This document shows, piece by piece, positions 1-7,687 of a DNA stretch of 27,654 nucleotides (positions are counted from its first letter, which is position 1; each line of letters begins with the position of its first letter). The stretch is from the NCBI GenBank assembly GCA_900544815.1, contig UQWT01000021.1, forward strand, positions 1 through 27,654, written 5' to 3'. The stretch is from an uncultured Bacteroidales bacterium (lineage in GTDB: Bacteria; Bacteroidota; Bacteroidia; Bacteroidales; UBA932). A program made the position numbers and the translations under genes. The notes beneath the pieces were generated by a model. It made no database searches, was not told where the DNA came from, and was given only the letters and a program-made list of their open reading frames with translations.

Positions 1-13
1 AAAGAATTGCTCA

Positions 14-70
14 TAAAATAAAGTGTGTTGTAAAGTTATTAAATTTCTTTAATTGACACACTTTATTTTA
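14..70. repeat. Long imperfect inverted repeat (hairpin)
   Basis: Positions 14-28 (TAAAATAAAGTGTGT) are the exact reverse complement of 56-70, with 27 nt between. The spacer holds a second small inverted repeat (ATTAAA-tttc-TTTAAT), so the whole stretch could fold as one extended hairpin. It lies beyond the 3' end of the minus-strand cassette. It could be a transcription terminator, the end of a mobile element or an attachment-site arm; no integrase or transposase is seen nearby to decide this. Confidence 0.6.
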
Positions 71-95
71 CAGTCTCATTATTGAATAATCATTA

Positions 96-350
96 ATGCC
101 ACTCACGTTTATCATATTATTGATTTGTTTGATAGAAGATATTAATCCTAAAGCCAATTATGGTAATAAATACGAAATAATGGATGTATTCGCTAAGGCG
201 GTGCATAATGGCAATGACCCAATGATTGTTTCTTCACAAATCAATTCTGCTGCATATTATAGTTGCAACACGCCTCAATCTACATATACTGTGTCTCTCA
301 GCTCATTATTCCGTTTCGGTAGTTTCTCTCGCAGAAGAAGATTTTGGTAA
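96..350 (+). CDS. Small ORF of unknown function, doubtful
   Basis: An 84-residue open frame starting at an ATG just after the inverted repeat at 14-70. The first 14 residues are hydrophobic, the middle is polar, and the C-terminus is Ser/Arg-rich and basic (SFSRRRRFW). I recognise no domain. A stop codon lies three codons upstream in frame. It may be a real small protein or the broken 3' end of a gene disrupted at the edge of the accessory cassette. It is convergent with the coiled-coil gene ending at 352. If it is not coding, the stretch 1-351 holds only the inverted repeat. Confidence 0.3.
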   Translation: MPLTFIILLICLIEDINPKANYGNKYEIMDVFAKAVHNGNDPMIVSSQINSAAYYSCNTPQSTYTVSLSSLFRFGSFSRRRRFW

Positions 351-351
351 T

Positions 352-1209
352 CTAAACAAAATGTATGATTACTAATATGATGAAACACAGAATCAATAGC
401 CAACGATTAATTTTATTTTCTTTAGACATACGAACTGAATTTTCTTCCACAGCCTTTTTTAAGCTATCAATAGCCTGTTGGGTATGGGATATAGAAGTTT
501 TGATGTTATCGCATAAAGTTCCTATTTTAATGGTATTGGCTGAAAGGGCATCTAAAGCTTGTCTTGCTGAATTAGAATGTATATCTAAACTTTCTCTTTG
601 GGTGACTAAAAGCTTTTCTTGTTCTAAAAGTGATTTGTTAATATTATCCAACAATTTACTTGATGACTGCACATGATTTAACACTGATATTTGTGTGTTG
701 CCAACATTCTTAATCGCTTCATCTTGATTTTTTTGAGAGGTGTTTAATTCTTGTTTGACGGCATTGACGGAATCAACTATTTTGTTTGTACTATCAGAAA
801 TTATTTCAGCGATGGAAGTTAATTTGGCAACATTATCCATAACCGCCTCTAAACTTTTAATCTGCATCGTCAAGTTGATGATATTTCGGCTGGCTTCAAT
901 ATCAAACTGTTTAGTAGAAGCAGCCAACTCTTTTTTTATATCACTAACGATTGAAGTACAAGATTGTTTGAAGTCGCCTACAATAGAAGTGAGCTGTTGC
1001 TCAATAGCAGTTTTATTATTACTCAATAATTCAATTACAGCGGAAATTGCAACTTCAATTCTTTCAAGGTTCTCAATATAAGAGTTGATTTCCGTATTCG
1101 TATGAGTATAAGCAGAAATAACATCTTCCACCTGCTGTCTAGCAGAAGCAACATCAGAAAGAGTATTTTTCAGTTGCTCTATAGTTTGGAACAATTCATT
1201 ATTCTCCAT
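352..1209 (-). CDS. Coiled-coil protein with C-terminal membrane anchor
   Basis: A protein of about 285 residues with no recognised enzyme domain. Most of it is predicted by eye as long amphipathic helices rich in Ser, Asn, Gln, Ile and Leu with heptad-like spacing, so coiled coil or helical bundle is likely. The last 19 or so residues (RWLLILCFIILVIIHFV) form one hydrophobic segment reaching the C-terminus, as in tail-anchored proteins, leaving the helical part in the cytoplasm. The frame is also open to a GTG at 1215 overlapping the stop of the preceding gene, but the ATG at 1209 gives a clean 5-nt gap and is preferred. It is the last gene of the minus-strand cassette. A role as membrane sensor or effector is inference from topology and context only. 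Confidence 0.8.
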   Translation of the reverse strand: MENNELFQTIEQLKNTLSDVASARQQVEDVISAYTHTNTEINSYIENLERIEVAISAVIELLSNNKTAIEQQLTSIVGDFKQSCTSIVSDIKKELAASTKQFDIEASRNIINLTMQIKSLEAVMDNVAKLTSIAEIISDSTNKIVDSVNAVKQELNTSQKNQDEAIKNVGNTQISVLNHVQSSSKLLDNINKSLLEQEKLLVTQRESLDIHSNSARQALDALSANTIKIGTLCDNIKTSISHTQQAIDSLKKAVEENSVRMSKENKINRWLLILCFIILVIIHFV

Positions 1210-1214
1210 AAACA

Positions 1215-1619
1215 CTAATTAATATATTGTTTTTTAAAATTTTCAAGCCAATCTAATTGGAATTGAATTTCACTTATTTGTTGCCACTCATGCAATTCAT
1301 ATAGTCTGATATCAGATAGAATATTTTTCTCTTGCATTAATTGAATGAACAATGTCATTTTTTGATAGAAATCATTATAGTCTTCTGAACGTGCCTTAAA
1401 TTCTTTGTAGCCATTGATAAAGCTATCACGCATTTCATGGTGTATATTTTCTGTATCTGTAATATTTAAATACAACAGGCAATATACGTTCAATAAATCC
1501 AATGCCGGATTACTGTCTGTAAGTGAGCGTCTGATTAGACGAATGGCACCTTGCAGGTGTTTGATGTTATCTTTAGGTGAACCAGATGAGCCTACAACGT
1601 TGTCATCAACTACATCCAT
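1215..1619 (-). CDS. Small helical protein of unknown function
   Basis: A 134-residue, probably cytoplasmic protein, rich in charged and aromatic residues and largely helical by composition. No signal peptide, membrane segment, cysteine cluster or known motif is seen. It starts 24 nt after the stop of the methyltransferase-helicase gene and its stop lies against the start of the coiled-coil membrane gene, so all three are probably made from one transcript. The position between a helicase and a membrane-anchored coiled coil suggests an adaptor or accessory subunit, which is inference. I do not recognise the family. Confidence 0.75.
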   Translation of the reverse strand: MDVVDDNVVGSSGSPKDNIKHLQGAIRLIRRSLTDSNPALDLLNVYCLLYLNITDTENIHHEMRDSFINGYKEFKARSEDYNDFYQKMTLFIQLMQEKNILSDIRLYELHEWQQISEIQFQLDWLENFKKQYIN

Positions 1620-1643
1620 ATATTTGAATAGAATATCATATGA

Positions 1644-4600
1644 TTAGAATTTGCCATGTTTAGTGTCCGTAGTTAGGCTGTAAGGTACACCATTTTCGGT
1701 AACATAATCCTCACGTACAAACTTAGAATTGAAATAATAGTATATGTAATCCTTTAAATCCTCATTGACAGCAAGCCAACTGTCTGTAGTATTAACAGCC
1801 TGTTGACAGAAAGATTCGATGTCCCGTATGGCACGTTCTCTTTTTTTAGCGATTTTATTATACACAAATTCAGTGATATATCCTAAACACTTTTGCATAG
1901 CGTTATCACCTTTGTATGTATAAGCCTTTTTCATTTCAATATCAGCACGTTCTTCTGTAAAATAACGCATAAGGAATAATTTGAGGTAGTTGAGATAATC
2001 TTTGTCGCTTCTGCGTTTAGTGACAATACGAAATTGGCTATTTTGATAATCTTGTGTATAATCATCAATAATACCGACACAACACATACGGTAAATAGCT
2101 TTTTCGATAGTTGCAACAAACTCAACCTCACCATCTTTTACATCACGAGAATCCTTAAATACCAAAATAGGATAATTCTTATTTCTTAACCAAGCGTTGA
2201 TTTGCTGTACAGATTCAAAGTTAACTTCTGGAGAATATGAAATGTACGAAACAAGATTATCTCCAATTTTCGTATCAAGCAATTCATCCATAAACCCAGA
2301 TACTTGTTTATGTGATATTTCAGAAGAATTTGTAATTTCTTCATCCGTTACATCCGTAACGGATTTTGTTAAAAGATAGTACATGACCATCTTCTCGAAC
2401 TCTTCACCTATGAAGTTGTTATCAAAAAAGAATTTGTGAACTCCATAATCAACAGGTACTGATTCCATCAATTGAGTACGTGGATTCTGTTCCATAAATT
2501 GCTGAGGACAATACAGTATTGTCGCAAGAGCCATTCTTCTATCACGACCGGCACGACCAGCTTCTTGAACAAATGCTTCTAATGAGCCTGGAAAATTAAT
2601 GTTGTAAGTAAAACGTACATTAGGCTTGTCAATTCCCATACCAAACGCTTTAGTTGCAACCATAATCGAAGTCTTTCCTGCGATAAATTTTTCTTGTTCT
2701 GTAAGTGCATCACCACCAATATAAGTACTGATACTCGCACTGACTAACTTATCTTTTAGTGAAGATGCCACACCTATATTACTTGATGTATCGTTTACGC
2801 CAATGCTACCACGACGATGAGGGCAAAAAACAATTGCTGTTGCATAATTGGGCTGTGTTCTATACCAGTCCTCAGAAATATCAACACTTAGTTCTGCATT
2901 TTTTATCTCTCTTAAAATATTCTTATTTGTGATATATTCTCTCTCAATGAAACGTTGTTTAATACGGGCAATATTTTCAGGAGATTGTAGTTCTAAAAGT
3001 TTGTGATAAATTTGTTCTATTATAGCAGGTAGTGTGTCATTTTTCTTTCTGTACACATCCCATTTTGACCAGCAAGATGATCCACTAATTTCTATAATAT
3101 GATATTGAAGCTCTAATCGGTTTGTATTCTCATACCTGACGATAGCATCGCTATCCAAAGGGAATGCGCCATTACCCGATAATTCACGTTCAACATCTGC
3201 CAGCACATCAAAGGAAGCAGTCGCAGTTAATCCGAAAAGTGCTATTCTGTCTGCTCTAATAGAAGATTGTTTGGGCAAAACATAATTGTAAAGATTCCTA
3301 CCTAAATGTAAGTAGGTAAACCTAAAATCGTGTCCCCATTCTGAAACGCAGTGAACTTCATCAATAACTCCATACGCAAAATAAACGTGTAAATCCTGCA
3401 TATTATGAAGCCTACTTCTAAAGCCACGAATGCACAAACGTTCAGGAGAGAGAAAAACAAATTGTACCTGAGACCTTTCCATCAATTCTTCTCGTTTGGC
3501 TTTATCGGAAACTGTAGAATTGATGAATGTGCAACTGTCTATTGAAGCTTTTCTTAACCCATCATATTGGTCTTTCATCAAAGATACAAGCGGGTCTATC
3601 ACTATAGTAATACCGGGCTGCAATAAGGCTGCAATCTGATATGTTAATGACTTACCACTGCCTGTTGGAAGTAATCCAATAACAGATAAGTTACTCATTG
3701 CCCTTGTGAGGATTGGCAACTGACCGTTTCTGAACTTTTCTTTTCGGAATAGCAGATTAAGGAAATAAGTTATTTTTTTCACTTGCTCCTCATCATCTAC
3801 ATAAATTCCTTGCTCATTCTTCGAGCCAAATGGTTTATAATTAATTCTATCAGTTGTATAAATATATCTTTCTGCTTTTAAATTATCTTCGTCTGCTGAG
3901 AAAATCGCAAAATAACAATCATTTTTTGCTTTGAATGGGCTGAAGTCATAATCTCTATCTTTTTTACTTGAAGAATAATGAATAACTAAATCATACTCGA
4001 TATTCTTAATATCCTCCGTTATATGTTTAATATGATACTCGTTTAGATGCAACGGTGAACTATCATATTGCTCATTGGATATAATTGTCAATTTTATTTC
4101 TGGTAGTCTTAGTCTTTCATATTCAACGCTCATACTTGTTAATGTATTGAACATCTGCCTAAAATCCTCAAAAGCTAATGCTGCACATGGTACATCTTTT
4201 TCTTCAACAAGTACATTCCATTCAGGTAACTCAAAATTAAGCTTTTTTGAAATAAGTACCTCTAAAAGAAGTTTCTGAATACGCGCTATTGCCAAAGGGG
4301 AATAAGCTACTTCATTTTGAGGGATAAATTCTCCGAATTCAAATGTGTTCCTTTTTTCTAAAGCTATGAAAAGATTATTTATAACACAATGGCAGCACTT
4401 TTCTGTAATTTCAAATTCTACAAGTCCATTGTTAGATGTCTCTACATAAAAATTACTAGATTTACAAAATGCTCTTTCTATAAATGGTGAGGCAATTGTT
4501 ACCAATCCTCTTGTTATGATATTATTAAGAACAGCCAATATTGGATGTGGGTCATCACTAATGCTGGCGCCTAAATCAAATGGTGCATATACATCAAAAT

Positions 4601-5342
4601 AAGTAAGTGTATCAGGGAAAGACACCATATTTCTTATTGCAGAAAGTTCATAAGCAGCCCGGAATTGTACAGCTGGGTAGAACTTGTACTTGATAATCTG
4701 CTGTTGCGCATTTGGCAATAGTTTTACAATACCAATATTGTAAGTATATCCTAGTTGGTTTTTATCGGAAAGCAATTCATGTTTCTCTAACGCCAATGGA
4801 CGTTGAAAATAGTTGAAAAACGAATTAATACGAAAGTTTCCACTTAAATAATATGGACTGACGCATACGAGGGTGTTGCTATACAGCTTATTTGTATAAA
4901 GTATCTGAGTAAGATGTTTATGGTCAATACCACCTATATCCAAGATGTTGGAAAACATTTGGTAGATAGGTGATTGGTGATTGAATGCCAAATCGTTTGC
5001 TGTAACATCATTGATTTTCTTGTTTACAGATTTGATAACTATATCTGGTGCAGCTTTAGCTATCAGATAAACTGCCCGTTCCAATGCCATCTTGGACGGT
5101 TCTATCAAAATCACCTCTTTAATGGAGCATGGTAAAATATTCTGTTTGATGTAATCAAGAATGAAAAGTGTTGCCATTCCCTGACCACATGCCCAATCAA
5201 TGATGTTGATTTGACGAGGCAGTGGCTCATTCAGTAGAGCAAAAGCTTTTTCTAATTTTCCCTTGTGCCAATCTGTATAAGAAGCTAGGTAAGCATTCAA
5301 TTGAAGTTCCTCTGTATATTGTATTATCTGCATCGGAGCCAC
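1644..5342 (-). CDS. Methyltransferase-like domain fused to RecQ-type DNA helicase
   Basis: A large protein of 1232 residues. Near residues 45-90 it has a class I SAM-methyltransferase signature: DWACGQGMAT as motif I and IEPSKMALERA as the acidic second strand. A middle region (about 200-530) is unrecognised. From about 535 it carries a full RecQ-family SF2 helicase: FRNGQ with Walker A LLPTGSGKS (about 553-561), DPLVSLMKDQ, the DEVH box with the RecQ aromatic loop WGHDFR (about 660-672), GLTATAS, and QEAGRAGRD (about 925). The Cys-rich zinc subdomain usual after RecQ motif VI is not seen. It probably unwinds DNA with ATP; the methyltransferase-like domain may modify or bind DNA, or be inactive. 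The first codon listed is GTG; an ATG lies at 5333. It overlaps the preceding small ORF in another frame, so the true N-terminus may be longer. Confidence 0.9.
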   Translation of the reverse strand: MAPMQIIQYTEELQLNAYLASYTDWHKGKLEKAFALLNEPLPRQINIIDWACGQGMATLFILDYIKQNILPCSIKEVILIEPSKMALERAVYLIAKAAPDIVIKSVNKKINDVTANDLAFNHQSPIYQMFSNILDIGGIDHKHLTQILYTNKLYSNTLVCVSPYYLSGNFRINSFFNYFQRPLALEKHELLSDKNQLGYTYNIGIVKLLPNAQQQIIKYKFYPAVQFRAAYELSAIRNMVSFPDTLTYFDVYAPFDLGASISDDPHPILAVLNNIITRGLVTIASPFIERAFCKSSNFYVETSNNGLVEFEITEKCCHCVINNLFIALEKRNTFEFGEFIPQNEVAYSPLAIARIQKLLLEVLISKKLNFELPEWNVLVEEKDVPCAALAFEDFRQMFNTLTSMSVEYERLRLPEIKLTIISNEQYDSSPLHLNEYHIKHITEDIKNIEYDLVIHYSSSKKDRDYDFSPFKAKNDCYFAIFSADEDNLKAERYIYTTDRINYKPFGSKNEQGIYVDDEEQVKKITYFLNLLFRKEKFRNGQLPILTRAMSNLSVIGLLPTGSGKSLTYQIAALLQPGITIVIDPLVSLMKDQYDGLRKASIDSCTFINSTVSDKAKREELMERSQVQFVFLSPERLCIRGFRSRLHNMQDLHVYFAYGVIDEVHCVSEWGHDFRFTYLHLGRNLYNYVLPKQSSIRADRIALFGLTATASFDVLADVERELSGNGAFPLDSDAIVRYENTNRLELQYHIIEISGSSCWSKWDVYRKKNDTLPAIIEQIYHKLLELQSPENIARIKQRFIEREYITNKNILREIKNAELSVDISEDWYRTQPNYATAIVFCPHRRGSIGVNDTSSNIGVASSLKDKLVSASISTYIGGDALTEQEKFIAGKTSIMVATKAFGMGIDKPNVRFTYNINFPGSLEAFVQEAGRAGRDRRMALATILYCPQQFMEQNPRTQLMESVPVDYGVHKFFFDNNFIGEEFEKMVMYYLLTKSVTDVTDEEITNSSEISHKQVSGFMDELLDTKIGDNLVSYISYSPEVNFESVQQINAWLRNKNYPILVFKDSRDVKDGEVEFVATIEKAIYRMCCVGIIDDYTQDYQNSQFRIVTKRRSDKDYLNYLKLFLMRYFTEERADIEMKKAYTYKGDNAMQKCLGYITEFVYNKIAKKRERAIRDIESFCQQAVNTTDSWLAVNEDLKDYIYYYFNSKFVREDYVTENGVPYSLTTDTKHGKF

Positions 5343-5466
5343 CTTTATTGGTTATACACCAAGGTTTATGCCGATATTGAGTTGGCAGTGCATTTACTGC
5401 AGCACATTTGATATTATCAAGAAAAACGTCTTGATATTCGTCAATATTCTTTTTAAACTCGGACAT
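5227..5466 (-). CDS. Small ORF, possible out-of-frame N-terminus of the helicase
   Basis: A 79-residue frame starting 2 nt after the DUF1848 stop, at a TAA-AT-ATG junction identical in layout to the DUF1016/DUF1848 junction, which supports it as a genuine start. Its first 45 or so residues look protein-like; its last 38 run in a different frame over the methyltransferase-helicase start and look like a shadow. A +1 shift between about 5310 and 5345 would join it to that protein. It is therefore either a separate small protein with a 116-nt overlap, or the displaced N-terminus of the 1232-residue protein after an indel or through programmed frameshifting. No domain is recognised. Confidence 0.5.
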   Translation of the reverse strand: MSEFKKNIDEYQDVFLDNIKCAAVNALPTQYRHKPWCITNKGGSDADNTIYRGTSIECLPSFLYRLAQGKIRKSFCSTE

Positions 5467-5468
5467 AT

Positions 5469-6532
5469 TTATTTCCCTGTAATCGTTTCTGAAAGAGGAT
5501 TATTCAGATGTTGCTTATAATTGGACTTTGCCGATAATTTATTGGTGTTTGCATAACAATATTCACATAAATGAGGGCAAGTGCTGTACTCTCCAATATC
5601 TTTGCTAATCATACAGCCGCAAAAAGCACGTTGCCCTTTATCGCTATTGTTCTTCTTTTTTATCGCATAAGTACTATCGTCAATTTTAATGGCATTTTCT
5701 GGTATTTCAGGCATATCAAACAGTACTGGTTGAATCTTTATAATATCAACTTTAAGAAAATCCATTAAAACTTTATCTTCATGGGCAAAACGAATCATGA
5801 GATTATCATCTACGCAGTGATTATGCTCAATCCCATATTGTTGTATATCAATCCGCTCTCCACAGGTCGCCAACTGATAATTCCATTTTTTATTGAGTTC
5901 TGAAAGTCGTTTTGCAAACTCATTCATTGAGGTATCATTCCATTCAATATAATTGATACCATTCTTTTCCAAGTTTGATTTGACTTTTTTGTATGATGCT
6001 ATATCTGCGAAACTAAATATAAGTTTCTCTGTATATCCAAACAATTTGTTTCCGATATATTCAATTTTCTTTAGGAGTAAATCAATGTTTATCTTATCTG
6101 TTAGAATAAGTGGGTCGAAACGCCAAATCACATGACCAACACCAAGTTGTTTTGCCAAAAGCTTAAAGGTTTCAATACGTTCATCAAGCGGTGGAACACC
6201 AAGTTCCAAACGCTCATTTTCATAATCATTGAGTGTGTACTGTATATAGCATCCAATATTGTGCTCTTTCAGTTCATGCAGGTGCTCTAAAAGAGGACGT
6301 GGGTTTTTCGACCAAAAGATTATAAATCGGGTGTTTTCATAAGAAACATAACCACGTACTCCATTAAAAGGATTAGTCCATGCAGAATAACCTTTTTTTA
6401 GACGATAAAAAACCAATCTGCATAGAACGCAGGTATATCTGTACTACGACTTGCTGATACGATTTCAGGAAGTTGCATTTCAACATCTTCTCCGTTTTCA
6501 CGTTTTCTGATAGTTTTTTTCCATGTTGCCAT
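5469..6532 (-). pseudogene. DUF1848 Fe-S protein, split by a frameshift at a T6 run
   Basis: Two abutting frames together give a complete DUF1848-family protein of about 354 residues. The first, from ATG at 6532, has the family N-terminal signature EIVSASRSTDIPAFYADWFF and then stops at 6398. The second continues with YRLKKGYSAWTNPFNG and ends at 5469. One extra T in the TTTTTT run near 6408-6413 would restore the frame. The C-terminus has the family cysteine cluster: CGC, then CPHLCEYC, a CxxxCxxC arrangement as in radical-SAM enzymes, so a 4Fe-4S cluster is likely. Function of the family is unknown to me. The gene starts 2 nt after the DUF1016 stop and ends 2 nt before the next ORF. It may be a mutated gene, a phase-variable one, a case of -1 ribosomal slippage, or a sequence error; without a shift only a headless protein from a TTG codon could be made. 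Confidence 0.8.
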
Positions 6533-6534
6533 AT

Positions 6535-7662
6535 TTAAATATAATCTTTTGCCTTTGTTGATATAAAACGTTTTATTTCTTCCTCGCTTGGAAGTGCAAT
6601 CATGTATTTCTGCACGAAGATATTCGGGTCTAATCCGGCTGTGGCATATTTTACCAATGTATCGCCCTTTTCGGTACAAAGCAAGATGCCGATAGGTGGA
6701 TTATCATCCGGCTGCATCACTTCCGCTTTGAAATAGTTCAGATACATATTGAGTTGTGAAGCGTATTCATGGCGGAACTTGTCTATCTTCAATTCCACAA
6801 TGACATGACATTTCAAGATGCGGTGATAGAATACAAGGTCGGTAAAGAAGTAATCTTCATCAATCAAGATCCGTTTTTGTCGGGCTTCAAAGCAGAATCC
6901 ATGTCCCATTTCCAATAGGAAATGTTGTAAGTTGTCAAGAATGGATTGTTCCAAGTTGTTTTCTGTTACTAAGGCACGGTCATTTAATCCTAAGAACTCT
7001 AAAGTTACAGGGGTGTTGATAACATCTTGAGGTTGCAATAGGGTCGCTTGTTGCTGGACTAAAGCGGAAAGAGCGTCCTTGTTTTTGGATAGTCCGCTAC
7101 GTTCATAGTATAAAGACGCTATTTGCCGTTCCAGTTCTCTTGCAGACCAACAGCCACGTATTGCTTCCATTTCATAGAAAGCACGCTTTATAGGATTTTC
7201 GATTTTAGATATGAATTTTAAGTGAGAATATGGTAGCTTATTGAACAACCTTTCAGCAGAAATACTCCATTTATTATGCTGTAATTCTGATGTTTGTAAT
7301 TCGGCACACACTGAGTGCCGAATTGGTTCTGTGAATTCGGCGGACAGTGTGTGCCGAATTTCATTTCCCGACATAATATAGTGTAATACTTGTTCTTTCA
7401 GTTGTGGATAAACAAGGTACAACCGTCTAAAATCACGGAATCTACGTTCATTCAGTCCTTTTGTATTCAACCGCTGTTCCAATTTCTTCAAAAGCTGTTC
7501 TCCGTATGCGGCACGGTCTTCTCCGTTCTGTTCAAACTCTACGATATAGCAACCCATAAGCCAGTTACGGGAAGTAAGGGCGAGGTTTACAGCGTGTGCG
7601 GCTTGTGCCTGCAACGTGTTCTGTATCGTGCTGATATGTTTTACTAATGATTCAAAGTCCAT
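6535..7662 (-). CDS. DUF1016/YhcG-family PD-(D/E)XK nuclease
   Basis: A 375-residue protein with the two-part layout of the DUF1016 family. The N-terminal helical part (about 1-185) includes the RRLYLVYPQL region. The C-terminal part is a PD-(D/E)XK nuclease-like fold, with DLVFYHR and VIVELKIDKF (about 270-300) supplying the catalytic Asp and the E-x-K pair, followed by QLNMYLNYF. Such proteins occur near restriction and defence genes. A 12-residue tandem repeat (IRHTLSAEFTEP / IRHSVCAELQTS) lies near residue 105. It is the first gene of the cassette, with a TATCTTTG promoter element 5 nt before its ATG, and starts only 25 nt after glsB ends. A nuclease role is well supported by motifs; the target is unknown. 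Confidence 0.9.
   Translation of the reverse strand: MDFESLVKHISTIQNTLQAQAAHAVNLALTSRNWLMGCYIVEFEQNGEDRAAYGEQLLKKLEQRLNTKGLNERRFRDFRRLYLVYPQLKEQVLHYIMSGNEIRHTLSAEFTEPIRHSVCAELQTSELQHNKWSISAERLFNKLPYSHLKFISKIENPIKRAFYEMEAIRGCWSARELERQIASLYYERSGLSKNKDALSALVQQQATLLQPQDVINTPVTLEFLGLNDRALVTENNLEQSILDNLQHFLLEMGHGFCFEARQKRILIDEDYFFTDLVFYHRILKCHVIVELKIDKFRHEYASQLNMYLNYFKAEVMQPDDNPPIGILLCTEKGDTLVKYATAGLDPNIFVQKYMIALPSEEEIKRFISTKAKDYI
7298..7360. repeat. Two tandem palindromic units inside the DUF1016 gene
   Basis: The 10-mer GTGCCGAATT occurs at 7315-7324 and again at 7351-7360, 36 nt apart. Each is paired with an inverted AATTCGGC arm (7298-7305 and 7334-7341), so two short hairpins lie side by side. 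In frame they encode a 12-residue tandem repeat. The length of 36 nt keeps the reading frame if copies are gained or lost. Confidence 0.7.
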
Positions 7663-7667
7663 AGTTA

Positions 7668-7675
7668 CAAAGATA
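7668..7675 (-). promoter_or_regulatory. TAnnTTTG promoter element of the accessory cassette
   Basis: On the minus strand TATCTTTG matches the Bacteroidetes -7 consensus and lies 5 nt upstream of the DUF1016 ATG. No clear upstream TTTG was found; a weak GGTTT stands at about the right distance. The cassette therefore seems to have its own promoter inside the 25-nt gap after glsB, probably giving a transcript that begins at or very near the start codon. Confidence 0.5.
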
Positions 7676-7687
7676 AGTCTTTTGTGG

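Noticed and set aside
365..1081. Plus-strand ORFs (365-676, 740-1081) opposite the coiled-coil gene
   Set aside because: They are antisense shadows of a well-supported minus-strand gene and have no recognisable protein character.
352..7662. Classical restriction-modification system
   Set aside because: A nuclease, helicase and methyltransferase-like domain occur, but there is no specificity subunit and no recognisable DNA methyltransferase catalytic motif, so that label is not supported.
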